Position numbers and translations under genes: made by a program. The notes under the pieces are model-generated. The model was not told where the DNA came from, searched no databases, and saw nothing but the letters and a program-made list of their open reading frames with translations. A stretch of 44,328 bases of DNA from Candidatus Nitrosopelagicus sp. (GTDB lineage: Archaea; Thermoproteota; Nitrososphaeria; Nitrososphaerales; Nitrosopumilaceae): NCBI GenBank assembly GCA_028242535.1, contig JAOJYB010000008.1, positions 1-44,328 of the forward strand, given 5' to 3'. This document shows, piece after piece, positions 16,774 to 26,118 of this stretch (position 1 is the stretch's first letter; each line of letters begins with the position of its first letter).

Positions 16774-17738
16774 ACAGTACTACCTCTTTCTTGCATTTTC
16801 AAATCTAAGTTTTTTATATCCAAACCAAGTAGTGATTGTCTTTCATCAATCATTTTTTGTGCTTCTTTGACTTTATCTGATTCTTCCCAGAATGTAGTTG
16901 CAAGAACAACAGCACGAGCACGTTCTTGAGCATCTTCAGCTTTGAATATTCCTGAACCTACAAAGATTCCATCACAACCTAATGACATAAGATAAGCAGC
17001 GTCAGCAGGGGTTGCAATTCCTCCAGCGGCAAAATTTACAACAGGTAATCTTCCAATTTTTGCTGTCTCTTCAACTAAATCATAAGATACTTTGAATTCT
17101 CTAGCCATCTTAACAAGTTCTTGCTTGTCATCAGAATCATACATACTTTTGATAGTACGAAGTTCTTCATTGACTTTTTTAATATGATAAATTGCTTCTG
17201 CAACATTTCCAGTTCCTGGCTCACCCTTAGTTCTAATCATTGCCGCACCTTCTTCAACTCTTCTTAATGCTTCACCTAAAGAACGCGCACCATTTACAAA
17301 TGGAGTAGTATAATCCCATTTCCAAATGTGATGATATTCATCAGCAGGGGTTAAAACTTCAGATTCATCTATCATGTCAACATTAGTTTCGTCTAGAACA
17401 CTTGCTTCATACACATGACCAATTCTACATTTTGCCATAACAGGTATTGTTACATGATCCATAATCTCTTCTATAATTCTAATACTTGCAGTTCGTGCTA
17501 CGCCACCTGCTTTTCTTACATCAGAAGGTAATTTGTCTAGCACCATTACAGATACTGCACCGGCTTCTTCAGCTATTTGGGCTTGTTCAACATTTGTCAC
17601 ATCCATAACAACTCCATTTTTTAGCATATGTGCAAAACCACGTTTTAGTGTGGAAGTACCACGTACAATTGAATTAGAATTAATTTTTCCACATACTACA
17701 CCCTTGGAATCAGGAATATCTCCAGAAAGCGGAATCAT
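16770..17738 (-). CDS. pdxS: Pyridoxal 5'-phosphate synthase subunit PdxS
   Basis: 322 residues, the long archaeal form of the (beta/alpha)8 PdxS. Visible family blocks: [30 protein letters not shown] (with the lysine that binds the intermediate), [47 protein letters not shown], and [26 protein letters not shown]. It condenses ribose 5-phosphate, glyceraldehyde 3-phosphate and ammonia into PLP. ATG at 17738; a TATA-like GGAATAAATATC (minus strand, about 17758-17769) lies 26 bp upstream, so the mRNA is probably leaderless. Operon with pdxT. Confidence 0.97.
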   Translation of the reverse strand: MIPLSGDIPDSKGVVCGKINSNSIVRGTSTLKRGFAHMLKNGVVMDVTNVEQAQIAEEAGAVSVMVLDKLPSDVRKAGGVARTASIRIIEEIMDHVTIPVMAKCRIGHVYEASVLDETNVDMIDESEVLTPADEYHHIWKWDYTTPFVNGARSLGEALRRVEEGAAMIRTKGEPGTGNVAEAIYHIKKVNEELRTIKSMYDSDDKQELVKMAREFKVSYDLVEETAKIGRLPVVNFAAGGIATPADAAYLMSLGCDGIFVGSGIFKAEDAQERARAVVLATTFWEESDKVKEAQKMIDERQSLLGLDIKNLDLKMQERGSTV

Positions 17739-17762
17739 AGACTATCTGAGCCTCATCGATAT

Positions 17763-18296
17763 TTATTCCCTTATGATCTCCATTATTAGTTCCAGTTCTT
17801 CTTGAACCATTGTGATGATTGGTGGAATCATTCGTTCGGTTGCATTCTGTTCAGGCCAGTATAATTGATTAGTATTTTCATTTAATGTAATCTTAAGACC
17901 AAATTTTTGATATGTTTCAACTCCTTCTTTTATGGAAAATGATTCAAATGGTAATGATAAAAAACCAGTTTCTTTAATCATTGCAACAAGTTTGATTCTT
18001 TGTGAGTTATCAATTTTAATGGTTTTTGGCATACTAACTTTTCCATCTTTAGTAATAGAGTAAGTTACTGTGCCATCATTTTTTATTACAATAATTTCTG
18101 TTTGATCTGCAGTAATTCTATCGGTTATACCTGGTGAAACATTTCTAAGATGATGTGTAGTGAATTCTATTTCTGATTTATCAGAAGGATCTATTGCAGT
18201 ATTTGATATTTCTGGTGCAGTAACTAATGGAATGACAATCATTATTGCAAGAATTATTGGAATTGCGCCGCCAACAAGAACAATTGGTTTAACCAT
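17763..18296 (-). CDS. Membrane-anchored extracytoplasmic protein, function unknown
   Basis: 177 residues from ATG 18296. A single N-terminal hydrophobic helix (IVLVGGAIPIILAIMIVIPLV, residues ~4-24) anchors an outside domain. That domain contains EFTTHHLRNVSPGITDRI, a strand-rich centre (VTYSITKDGKVSMPKTIKI) and YWPEQNATERMIPPIITMVQEELELIMEII at the end. No cysteines or catalytic motif stand out. A longer reading from 18365 exists but would begin 8 bp from tRNA-Trp and add a second hydrophobic stretch; the shorter start places the helix right after MVKP and is preferred. Not recognised. Confidence 0.6.
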   Translation of the reverse strand: MVKPIVLVGGAIPIILAIMIVIPLVTAPEISNTAIDPSDKSEIEFTTHHLRNVSPGITDRITADQTEIIVIKNDGTVTYSITKDGKVSMPKTIKIDNSQRIKLVAMIKETGFLSLPFESFSIKEGVETYQKFGLKITLNENTNQLYWPEQNATERMIPPIITMVQEELELIMEIIRE

Positions 18297-18372
18297 TTTA
18301 CTGCAAATATTGCTAATTTGCAAATAAACCTTAGTAATAGTTAAAATTCCTGCATAATATTTCAATTCTTGT

Positions 18373-18446
18373 GGGTTCGTAGCCTAGCCTGGTAGGGCGA
18401 CGGTCTCCAAAACCGTCGATCGTCGGTTCAAATCCGATCGGGCCCA
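18373..18446 (+). tRNA. tRNA-Trp (CCA)
   Basis: Acceptor GGGTTCG pairs with CGGGCCC (two G-U pairs). D arm GCC...GGC, anticodon stem ACGGT/ACCGT with loop CTCCAAA (anticodon CCA), T arm GTCGG/CCGAT. Discriminator A73. No encoded CCA end and no intron, although archaeal tRNA-Trp often has one. It ends 1 bp before the aconitase stop codon. Confidence 0.95.
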
Positions 18447-18447
18447 C

Positions 18448-20730
18448 TTACGATATTTTATTTTTTAAAACATTAAGAGCAGAACCTGCTTTGAACCACT
18501 CAATTTGAGATGAATTGTAAGAATGTATCAAAGTGATTTTTTCAGAATTTCCATCAGAGTGTTGTAGTTTACATTCAAATGATTTGTTAGGTGCAAAATT
18601 AGTTAAACCAGAGATACTAATTTTATCATCTTCTTTAATTTTTTCATAATCATTAGAATCGTTAAATGTTAATGCAAGAATACCTTGTTTTTTAAGATTT
18701 GTTTCATGTATTCTTGCAAAAGATTTTGCAATGACAGCTGCACATCCTAAGAATCTTGGAGTCATCGCTGCATGTTCACGACTACTTCCCTCACCATAAT
18801 TATTATCACCTACTATGACCCAACGCATGTTTTTTTCTTTGTAACTTCTTGCAATTTGTGCACAGTTTTCAATATTATTTGAAAGAATATTCTTTGCTTT
18901 GCCAATTTCATCATTGAATGCATTTACAGCACCTAAAAGTAAATTATCACTCAAGTTATCAAGATGACCACGGAGACGAAGCCAAGGACCTGCAGGTGAG
19001 ATATGATCAGTGGTGCATTTTCCTTTGGCTTTTAATATCAAATTTAATTCAGTGAAATCATTTCCGTCCCAAGAAGAAAATGGTTCAAGTTTTTGTAATC
19101 TGTCACTGTTAGGATCTATCAAAACATTAACATTTTCAGAGTTTTCTGATGGAGAAACATAAACTCCTTCAGTGATCACAAACCCATTAGCAGGTACTTC
19201 AGGAGCAATTCCAGGAGGAGAAAGTTTAATTTTTTGACCATCTTTTCCCTCAAGTGAATCCTCTAATGGGTTAAATGATAAACTACCTCCAAGTGCAAGT
19301 GCGGTTATAATTTCTGGACTTGCTATGAAATTCATTGTATTACGTTTTCCATCATTACGTCCAGGGAAATTTCGATTAAATGATGTAACAATTGAATTTT
19401 TTTCTCCCTCTTTTAATTCAGGTCTTTGCCATTGACCAATACATGGGCCACATGCATTAGCAAGAACTGTTGCACCAATTGATTTTAGGGTATCAATTTG
19501 CCCATCTCTCTCTATAGTAGAACGAATTTGTTCAGAACCAGGAGTTACTAATAATGGGATTTTTGCCTTGATTCCATGTTTTTCAGCTTGTTTAGCAACG
19601 CTTGATGATCTAGACATATCTTCATAAGATGAATTTGTGCAACTTCCAATTAGAGCAACAGAAATTTTATCAATATACTCTTTTGAGTCTACTTCATCAG
19701 ATAATTTTGAAATCGGTCTTGCAAGATCAGGCGTATGAGGTCCAACCACATGTGGTTCAAGAATTGAAAGATCAATTTCAATTACCTTGTCAAAAAATTG
19801 TTCAGGGTTTTCTTCTACTTCAGGATCTGCTTGAAGTAAAGCAATGTGATCATTAGCAAGAGATGCAATCTCTTTTCTATTTGTCGAATTCAGATAAGTT
19901 TCCATTCTTTTATCATAAGGAAAAATGGAACATGTTGCACCAATTTCAGCTCCCATATTGGTAATTGTTGCTTTACCAGTACAGCTAATTGATTCTACAC
20001 CAGGACCAAAATATTCAATAATAGAATTTGTACCTCCAGATACTGAAAGTTTTCCTGCAACGTATAGTATAACATCTTTAGGTGCAGTCCATCCACTCAG
20101 TTCACCTTTAAGATGAATACCAATTCGTTTTGGATAAAGTAATTCCCATGGCAAGCCAGCCATAGTTTCTGCTGCATCAAGACCACCAACGCCAACAGCT
20201 ATCATTCCTAATCCACCAGCATTTGGAGTATGAGAATCAGTTCCAATCATTAGACCTCCAGGAAATGCATAGTTTTCTAAAACCACTTGGTGGATAATTC
20301 CAGAACCTGGATTCCAAAATCCAGCGCCATATTTACTAGATGCTGTTTCAAGAAATTTGTATACTTCGTTATTTTCATACATCGCTAATTTTGTATCAGA
20401 TTTTCCTTCAGTTCTTGCTTGGATTAAATGATCACAGTGAACAGTGGTTGGCAATGTAACTGATTTCAAACCAGCTTGCATAAACTGTAACATAACCATT
20501 TGACCAGTAACATCTTGTAATGCTACACGATCAGGTCGAAGAAATACATAATTTTTTTTTTCATCTAAGAGTTTATCTAAAAATTCATCTTCAAGATGTC
20601 CAGCAAGAATTTTTTCAGTAAGAGTTAGAGGTCTTTTTAATGTAGTTCTGAATTTTGGGATGTTTTTTTCTAATTTATGATATACTTCTTTGACCATTTC
20701 AGGTGTGGTTTCTATTACAATTTTAGACAA
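18448..20730 (-). CDS. acn: Aconitate hydratase
   Basis: 760 residues, close to the mitochondrial-type aconitases (about 750-780) and shorter than bacterial AcnA. Iron-sulfur ligands are in GSCTNSSYEDM (about residue 365) and NACGPCIGQW (about 423 and 426). Substrate and domain motifs DSHTPNAGGLGMIAVGVGG, FNRNFPGRNDGKRNTMNF and the C-terminal swivelling domain GDNNYGEGSSREHAAMTPRFLGC are present. It converts citrate and isocitrate in the (partly biosynthetic) TCA cycle. The gene is monocistronic by context: tRNA-Trp lies after it and a divergent gene 143 bp before it. Confidence 0.95.
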   Translation of the reverse strand: MSKIVIETTPEMVKEVYHKLEKNIPKFRTTLKRPLTLTEKILAGHLEDEFLDKLLDEKKNYVFLRPDRVALQDVTGQMVMLQFMQAGLKSVTLPTTVHCDHLIQARTEGKSDTKLAMYENNEVYKFLETASSKYGAGFWNPGSGIIHQVVLENYAFPGGLMIGTDSHTPNAGGLGMIAVGVGGLDAAETMAGLPWELLYPKRIGIHLKGELSGWTAPKDVILYVAGKLSVSGGTNSIIEYFGPGVESISCTGKATITNMGAEIGATCSIFPYDKRMETYLNSTNRKEIASLANDHIALLQADPEVEENPEQFFDKVIEIDLSILEPHVVGPHTPDLARPISKLSDEVDSKEYIDKISVALIGSCTNSSYEDMSRSSSVAKQAEKHGIKAKIPLLVTPGSEQIRSTIERDGQIDTLKSIGATVLANACGPCIGQWQRPELKEGEKNSIVTSFNRNFPGRNDGKRNTMNFIASPEIITALALGGSLSFNPLEDSLEGKDGQKIKLSPPGIAPEVPANGFVITEGVYVSPSENSENVNVLIDPNSDRLQKLEPFSSWDGNDFTELNLILKAKGKCTTDHISPAGPWLRLRGHLDNLSDNLLLGAVNAFNDEIGKAKNILSNNIENCAQIARSYKEKNMRWVIVGDNNYGEGSSREHAAMTPRFLGCAAVIAKSFARIHETNLKKQGILALTFNDSNDYEKIKEDDKISISGLTNFAPNKSFECKLQHSDGNSEKITLIHSYNSSQIEWFKAGSALNVLKNKIS

Positions 20731-20873
20731 TATTTCATAATGTAATTTTCAGTTTATAAACGGTCAGTGATTAAGATTTCAAAATTTTAACATACAGTTA
20801 TAAGAGAAAATACACTATCTGCTTTTGTTGTTTTTATTATTAAAAAACCAATTAACACGGAGAATTGACATAC

Positions 20874-21506
20874 ATGGTTAACAAAGGTTTCCCAAAATTT
20901 GGAATGTCACAAGCAGGAGCATATGTTACAGCATTAAAAAATTATAATTTACCAGATTTCATTCTAAAATTAGTTGCAAAAGACACAAACTCTGAACTTT
21001 TAGAGAGAGGAAGAATTGATGATAGATTACAGAGTATGAATGATCATGCATTAGAGTTACTAAATAAAATTTTTGTCGATTGTCAAGAAGATAAAAAAGG
21101 AAAATATGCACAGTATAGATTTTTTGCATATGTTTCAAGCATGTATCATAAATGTGAGGTTTTGATTAATGAAAGTATTCCAGGTAAAACTGGTAAAGAG
21201 CACAAGGTTCCAATTGCGATAAAAAGTAATGGAATGTACATAGCAATTGCGTTTAACAAAGCAATAGGAAATTCTATTAACAAAAAAGATGTTGAAAAAT
21301 TTTATGATGTTGCAGATGATGTAAAAAGTGGAGAGCATGGAACACAACTCATTGACGCAATTTATGGATCATCTGTTGGTTTCAAAGGAGATGCACTAGT
21401 GGAGTTAGAAAATCTTAGTAAATCAAGGAAAGATGATGCTGAAAGTAAATTAGAATTCAAAACTGCAAATTTTGAAAATAGAATTTATTCAGTTGTAAAA
21501 TGCTAG
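20874..21506 (+). CDS. Hypothetical soluble protein, lineage-specific
   Basis: 210 residues from ATG 20874 (MVNKGFPKFGMSQAGAY), preceded by a GGAG ribosome site at about 20858-20861. A TTG at 20865 would add three residues. No membrane segment or signal. The middle part (KVPIAIKSNGMYIAIAFNKAIGN, then KKDVEKFYDVADDVKSG) has the strand-strand-helix look of a degenerate restriction-endonuclease-like fold. The expected Asp/ExK residues are not there, so I do not assign it. Its stop overlaps by 4 bp the convergent HExxH gene. Confidence 0.55.
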   Translation: MVNKGFPKFGMSQAGAYVTALKNYNLPDFILKLVAKDTNSELLERGRIDDRLQSMNDHALELLNKIFVDCQEDKKGKYAQYRFFAYVSSMYHKCEVLINESIPGKTGKEHKVPIAIKSNGMYIAIAFNKAIGNSINKKDVEKFYDVADDVKSGEHGTQLIDAIYGSSVGFKGDALVELENLSKSRKDDAESKLEFKTANFENRIYSVVKC

Positions 21507-22069
21507 TATTTTATTGTCGAAATATCCATTGAAAGAAATTTCGGTTTATCATTAGTAATTTTATAATTTTCATCATATTGAATAAAAGGTAAATTATTGA
21601 AAAGATGTTCAGTTTGTAAATCATGAACATCTTCAATGTAACGTTTATGTTTTTTTTGTCTTAGCATTTCATGCAAAATTTCATGGCACACAGTAGTACA
21701 ATTTTTTTCTGCAAGAAATAATTCATCATGACCATTTTTTGGTTTTTGCCAAAGTGCCATTCCAAAATTTTCAGAATGAAATCCTTCACATGTGCAATCA
21801 GTCCAAAACGGTCTAAAATGTGTCAAGTAAAAGTGATAAGTTTCTTTTCCACGTTGACGATGATCATCTAATAGATTATGCGAATCAAGTTTTTGAAGTA
21901 TGCTTCTAGGCTTTGTAATCATTTCATCACATTGAATTTCATATGATTTTGAGAAATTTTCTTGGATCCATTTTTGAAAAAATTTAGCCATATCTTTTAC
22001 ATATTCAAATTCATCTTTACGGTATTCAAGATCTTCTTCTTTAACTACAAAAATAAAGTGTAAGAGCAT
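21503..22069 (-). CDS. Putative zinc metallopeptidase-like protein (HExxH)
   Basis: 188 residues, family not recognised. The one clear motif is CHEILHEMLRQ at residues 128-138, an HExxH zinc-binding motif (His129, Glu130, His133). His149 in EDVHD or His155 in TEHLF could be the third ligand. DCTCEGFHSE (91-100) adds two cysteines and a histidine. The protein appears cytoplasmic; a hydrophobic start (MLLHFIFVV) is more likely a beta strand than a signal. No peptidase family matches by eye, so activity is a prediction from the motif. It overlaps the 210-residue gene convergently by 4 bp. Confidence 0.55.
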   Translation of the reverse strand: MLLHFIFVVKEEDLEYRKDEFEYVKDMAKFFQKWIQENFSKSYEIQCDEMITKPRSILQKLDSHNLLDDHRQRGKETYHFYLTHFRPFWTDCTCEGFHSENFGMALWQKPKNGHDELFLAEKNCTTVCHEILHEMLRQKKHKRYIEDVHDLQTEHLFNNLPFIQYDENYKITNDKPKFLSMDISTIKY

Positions 22070-22091
22070 TTTAACAAAAAGGATGTAATGA

Positions 22092-22331
22092 TTAGGTTTG
22101 ACCTTCTATGCCCATAAGGGTTAAGGTAGATCTAATCTTTTCTATTTTTCTTATCTTCCAAGTAATTGTTTCGCGTAATGCTTCAACTGTTGACGATTCA
22201 ATTTTTGCCAAAATGTCGTAAGCACCAAAGGTACCGTGAACCTCTATTACTCCTTCAAGATTTTTCAACTGAGCGATAATAGCTTCCTCAGAACCAAGCT
22301 CACAGTTAATGAGTACATATGCTGTTGCCAT
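22092..22331 (-). CDS. Stand-alone Lrp/AsnC ligand-binding (RAM) domain protein
   Basis: 79 residues forming one ACT-like RAM domain: AYVLINCELGSEEAIIAQLKNLEGVIEVHGTFG, then AYDILAKIESSTVEALRETI and a final TLTLMGIEG strand. These match the beta-alpha-beta-beta-alpha-beta plan and the GxYDxxxK motif of Lrp effector domains. There is no DNA-binding HTH. Such single-domain proteins are common in Thaumarchaeota and may modify full-length Lrp regulators by mixed oligomers or sense amino acids. It lies between the HExxH and EVE genes on the same strand. Confidence 0.85.
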   Translation of the reverse strand: MATAYVLINCELGSEEAIIAQLKNLEGVIEVHGTFGAYDILAKIESSTVEALRETITWKIRKIEKIRSTLTLMGIEGQT

Positions 22332-22377
22332 GGCAAATCTACAACGTTCATGTATATCAATTATCCTATTGGAAAAA

Positions 22378-22797
22378 TTATTTATCAGATAATTTTAAAA
22401 TGATTTTCCAAATATTTTCGGGTACAGGCATAAAAGATAATCTCATTATTCGCAGTAGTTCCCAATTTTTGAAACTTTTTTGAAGTTTCATTTCATCAAG
22501 AGTAACAGGATTTTTAAATAATTTTTTAAATTTTACATCTACAACAATGAATCTTTTATTATTTTCTTTTAGATTTGGATATGGATCAGAAGTAATAGTC
22601 ATTAATCCAACTACTTGTTTTTCAACACCCGTATGATAATACATAATTTGATCACCTTTTTTTGCTCCTCGCATATGCTTTAATGCCAAATTATTATGAA
22701 TACCATCCCAAACAGTTGTTTTATCTTTTTTTAGATCAAGAATGTGATAACCTCTTGGCCCACTTGGTTCCTGTTTTGCAAGCCAATAGTTTACCAT
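22378..22797 (-). CDS. EVE (PUA-like) domain protein
   Basis: 139 residues, one EVE domain. NYWLAKQEP at residues 3-11, TVWDGIHNNLALKHMRGAKKGDQIMYYHTG and VVGLMTITSDPYPN match the thymocyte nuclear protein 1-type fold (W-D-G-V-R-N-xx-A, FYHS). EVE domains are PUA relatives that bind modified bases in DNA or RNA. ATG at 22797. Upstream is the GC-rich structured-RNA candidate at 22845-23011, not a protein gene. No modification-dependent endonuclease domain is attached. Confidence 0.88.
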   Translation of the reverse strand: MVNYWLAKQEPSGPRGYHILDLKKDKTTVWDGIHNNLALKHMRGAKKGDQIMYYHTGVEKQVVGLMTITSDPYPNLKENNKRFIVVDVKFKKLFKNPVTLDEMKLQKSFKNWELLRIMRLSFMPVPENIWKIILKLSDK

Positions 22798-22844
22798 TTA
22801 AATCAAAATTAATTTTATAGATGCACATTTATAATTTTAAAAAA

Positions 22845-23011
22845 TGTTCCCCGGTCCTGACTCGCAAAAAATCATTGGTTTTAGCCAAATCCTCATTTCA
22901 GATCTGAAACCGGGGTTGCCCTACATTGTCGCAAACCTGGGTGAATTAGAAATCATTGTAATCCGTACGATCTCATCATCCTAATCCGTCTGAATGCGTG
23001 CTCTTTGGGCA
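22845..23011. ncRNA. Candidate structured non-coding RNA (two closed domains)
   Basis: The 228 bp gap before pheT holds a markedly GC-richer block. CCCCGGT (22849-22855) pairs with ACCGGGG (22909-22915), enclosing 53 nt that contain a TTGG/CCAA hairpin and a 14 bp palindrome at 22896-22909. Directly after it, TGCCC (22917-22921) pairs with GGGCA (23007-23011), closing an 85 nt domain. No protein frame fits. A TATA-like TTTTATA at 22813-22819 would place a plus-strand start near 22842-22846. A T-run just past the block on the minus strand would suit a minus-strand RNA, so the strand is open. It does not match RNase P, 5S or SRP RNA by motif. Confidence 0.4.
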
Positions 23012-23025
23012 TTACCTAATTAAAA

Positions 23026-24669
23026 CTAGTCAAATATTAATCCAGATAATTTTATTTCAAAACCCGCTACAGAAGTTCTAATTCTAAAAGTTTCCAGGAT
23101 TTCAGTATTTATTTCTCCAATCTCACCAATTTTTTTCTCATTAACAAAAATATCAGCATGCCTTCCTTCAACAAATAATTCTTGGTTTTTAGAAGTTTTT
23201 GTTTTTGAATTAATTTTGAAATTAGTTCTAAGGAGAGATTGCATTATTGCTTTAAGTTCAGAATAATTTGTGTCCTTGTATGCAATAATTACCGCCAAGT
23301 TAATAGATTCATGAATAGGCTCACCTTTTGAGAAAACCACGCCAGATTCAAATAATTTTTGTGGATATGATTCATGAATATTTTTTGAGAGATTTTCCAA
23401 TAAACCAGGTAACAAAGAATCACGAAGAATTGTATGTTCTTGACTTTTTGAATCCAAGACTGAGATGATTTGAGATGAATTCCTTTTTGTCATATTGTAT
23501 AGAATTTTTTTGCTTGTGAGACTTGCATTTAATGCTTCAAGAAATCCAAGACCAACTGCAGTTTTTCTAATTAGTTCTGTTTTAATCGTTATATCATTTT
23601 TTTGACCGATAGTTGTTGAGGGAGATAATTTTGGTTCAATGTTTGCAATTCCATACCCGAGAGCAATTTCTTCTACTAAATCCATTTGACCAAATATATC
23701 AAATCTATATGGTGGAATAATACATGCTATTTTTTTACCTTTGACTGATGCATCTAGTCTACACTTTTTCATACATGCCACCATATTTGATAAACTCATG
23801 TCTATTCCAAGTATTTCTGAAGTGAATTTTGGATCATAGATGATAGTTCTGTCTTTTAACTGAGGAGTGGAATTTTTATTTCCTGAAATCTTCAATTCTT
23901 CAAATTCAAATCCAGCCATCTTCAATGTAGACATGACAATAGAAAGTGCATCTTCAACAGAGTCTTTGTTAATACCAGTAACTTCAATTAAGATATTTTT
24001 TGTATTTGACGTAACAGTTGTTAATGCAGAATTAATTATTGGAGGAAAAGAGATCGTATTTTGTTCCGAATCTAAGATTATCGGTATATTTTTAGCATTT
24101 TCTATTACCCATCCATAGTTTTGACCTTGTTCAGTATTGTTTAAAATTTCATCAATTGTTTGTTCCGTATTACTGTTTAATGGAACAAATTTGTGTTCTC
24201 TTGAAGTTGTTGTGTATGTTAAAGGAAAAGAGATTTTATCAGCATCGTGTAATCCAATAGAGGATTTCTTTCGTTTTCTTCCAATTCCATTATGTAGATC
24301 TTCCTGCATCCACATCAACTGTTGAATATCATCACTATCTAGAGTGCCATTCTTGGCAATTATACCAGTTACATAAGGTCGAATTTTTGTCAGAGACGAA
24401 TCTACTTTAATTGCAAATTTTCCTTTTTTCTTAATACTAGTTTTTTGTATTCCTTTTTTTATTCCTAATAATCCTTGTAAGCCAAGTGCCACACCAAATT
24501 CAGTAGAATAATCAGGTCTGTTTGGACTATATTCAATTCTAATTTTATCTCCATCTTCAGATTCTATATCTAAACCAAGAAAGGGTAAAACATCAAGTAT
24601 TTGTTTTTTAGATACATTTCCAGAAACTAATTTTTGGATTCTACTTATGTTTAGTTCGATTACAGGCAA
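23026..24669 (-). CDS. pheT: Phenylalanyl-tRNA synthetase, beta subunit
   Basis: 547 residues, the archaeal/eukaryotic length. It begins MPVIELNISRIQKLVSG, typical of archaeal PheT, followed by the B1 domain, the B3/B4 editing region (FPPIINSALTTV), and B5 with PYRFDIFGQMDLVEEIALGYG. The C-terminal class-II-like core includes VLDSKSQEHTILRDSLLPGLLENL. PheS and PheT form the alpha2-beta2 enzyme that charges tRNA-Phe. The start is TTG at 24669, immediately after the pheS stop, so the two are translated as an operon. Confidence 0.95.
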   Translation of the reverse strand: MPVIELNISRIQKLVSGNVSKKQILDVLPFLGLDIESEDGDKIRIEYSPNRPDYSTEFGVALGLQGLLGIKKGIQKTSIKKKGKFAIKVDSSLTKIRPYVTGIIAKNGTLDSDDIQQLMWMQEDLHNGIGRKRKKSSIGLHDADKISFPLTYTTTSREHKFVPLNSNTEQTIDEILNNTEQGQNYGWVIENAKNIPIILDSEQNTISFPPIINSALTTVTSNTKNILIEVTGINKDSVEDALSIVMSTLKMAGFEFEELKISGNKNSTPQLKDRTIIYDPKFTSEILGIDMSLSNMVACMKKCRLDASVKGKKIACIIPPYRFDIFGQMDLVEEIALGYGIANIEPKLSPSTTIGQKNDITIKTELIRKTAVGLGFLEALNASLTSKKILYNMTKRNSSQIISVLDSKSQEHTILRDSLLPGLLENLSKNIHESYPQKLFESGVVFSKGEPIHESINLAVIIAYKDTNYSELKAIMQSLLRTNFKINSKTKTSKNQELFVEGRHADIFVNEKKIGEIGEINTEILETFRIRTSVAGFEIKLSGLIFD

Positions 24670-26067
24670 TTATACACTCCTCAACCAACTTAAATTGTTG
24701 TTATAAAATTCTCTGACATCATCAAGTTCATACTTCAACATTGCAATTCTTTCAATCCCACCACCCCAAGCTAAAACAGGTTTGTCTATACCAAGAGGTT
24801 TTGTTACTTCAGGTCTAAAAATTCCCATACCAAATAGCTCAATCCATTTTCCTAATTTTTCATTATACACCATTGTTTGTAGAGATGGTTCAGTGTATGG
24901 AAAAAATGTTGGCCAAAATTTAATTTTTGTTAAACCCAACTTTTTGTAAAATTCTTTTTGAATTCCCATCAAGTCACGCAGAGTTGTATTATTTCCAATT
25001 ACAATTCCTTCAATTTGATTGAATTCAACTAGATGCTTGTAACTAACTTTTTCATTTCGAAATACCCTACCTAATGAAAAAATTCGTGCATTTTCAGGTT
25101 TTTGTTCTGCAAGATGCTTTATTGTAACACATGTAGTATGTGTTCGTAAAACCATTTTTTGTGATTCAGATAATTTCCAATCATATTTCCAGTTTTTACT
25201 ATGAGATGATGATATATTTTTAATTTGTGAAGAGGTTGCGGGATTTTTTAATTCCATATCTTCGAGATAAAATGTATCTTGAAGTTCTCTGGCAGGATGA
25301 TCTTGAGGAGTAAATAAAGCATCAAAATTCCAGAAGCTGGACTGTGTCATACTTCCAAAAATTTCAGAAAAACCAAGATTGACAAAAATTTCACGTATTT
25401 CGTCAATAGTATCCTGTAGTGGATGTGTTCTAGCTGCAAAGATAGAAGATACGTCAGCCTCGACATCAATTGCACCACTAGAGGATATACTAGTATCAAG
25501 AGAAAGTGCTGCATCAGTTAAAGAAATAGTTTTTAATTTCTCAGATGTTTGTATAATGTAATTTGGACGAGAAAGTAAAATTTTCATAGCTAAAGAATTA
25601 GTAATTTCTTCTTGCGATACAGTTTTTTCACCTATAAATGAAAGAAGTTTTTCTTCAGGAGTCTCTATTGGTTTTTCTTTGATTGATACTAAAGAATCAG
25701 AGTTATCTTTTTCAATTTTTATCCAACCATTTTTTTTAGCATTTGCAATAGCTACATTAAATCCAGCGCCAGATAATGCAGAACGAATTTGTTCAAAGGT
25801 TTTAGGTTCGTCTTTAAGCATGTTGATGAGTTTTCGTTCAGGTAATCCATTTTTTAGAGAATCAAGACCGTTAGGACCTAAAGAGAAAGTTATCTTTTCA
25901 GATTCATTTACTATTGCAAATCCTTTTAGACGTAACCATTCAATTCCTCTACGAATTTGATCAATTGAAAGTTCAGTATTTTTAGATAATTGCTCAGGAT
26001 TTTGATTTGGAACTTTTTGCAGTGTTTCTAAAATTTTTTTTTCTATATCATGAAAAACTTGTGACAC
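24670..26067 (-). CDS. pheS: Phenylalanyl-tRNA synthetase, alpha subunit
   Basis: 465 residues from GTG 26067 (VSQVFHDIEKKIL). A TTG five codons upstream (26082) is the alternative. The N-terminal part holds winged-helix modules (IEKKILETLQKVPNQNPEQLSKNTELS) used for tRNA binding in archaeal PheS. The C-terminal class II catalytic core shows HPARELQDTFYL, VLRTHTTCVT (motif 2 region), RIFSLGRVFRNE, FNQIEGIVIG, and motif 3 VLAWGGGIERIAMLKY. Divergent trpS begins 51 bp away. Operon with pheT. Confidence 0.95.
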   Translation of the reverse strand: MSQVFHDIEKKILETLQKVPNQNPEQLSKNTELSIDQIRRGIEWLRLKGFAIVNESEKITFSLGPNGLDSLKNGLPERKLINMLKDEPKTFEQIRSALSGAGFNVAIANAKKNGWIKIEKDNSDSLVSIKEKPIETPEEKLLSFIGEKTVSQEEITNSLAMKILLSRPNYIIQTSEKLKTISLTDAALSLDTSISSSGAIDVEADVSSIFAARTHPLQDTIDEIREIFVNLGFSEIFGSMTQSSFWNFDALFTPQDHPARELQDTFYLEDMELKNPATSSQIKNISSSHSKNWKYDWKLSESQKMVLRTHTTCVTIKHLAEQKPENARIFSLGRVFRNEKVSYKHLVEFNQIEGIVIGNNTTLRDLMGIQKEFYKKLGLTKIKFWPTFFPYTEPSLQTMVYNEKLGKWIELFGMGIFRPEVTKPLGIDKPVLAWGGGIERIAMLKYELDDVREFYNNNLSWLRSV

Positions 26068-26118
26068 AGTACAACGTCCCAAAAAGACTTTTTAAAGCTT
26101 AACCTAAGTCAAACTTGA

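Noticed and set aside
22845-23011. Assigning the GC-rich block to SRP RNA or RNase P RNA
   Set aside because: Too short for archaeal SRP RNA, and the conserved RNase P core motifs are not present on either strand.
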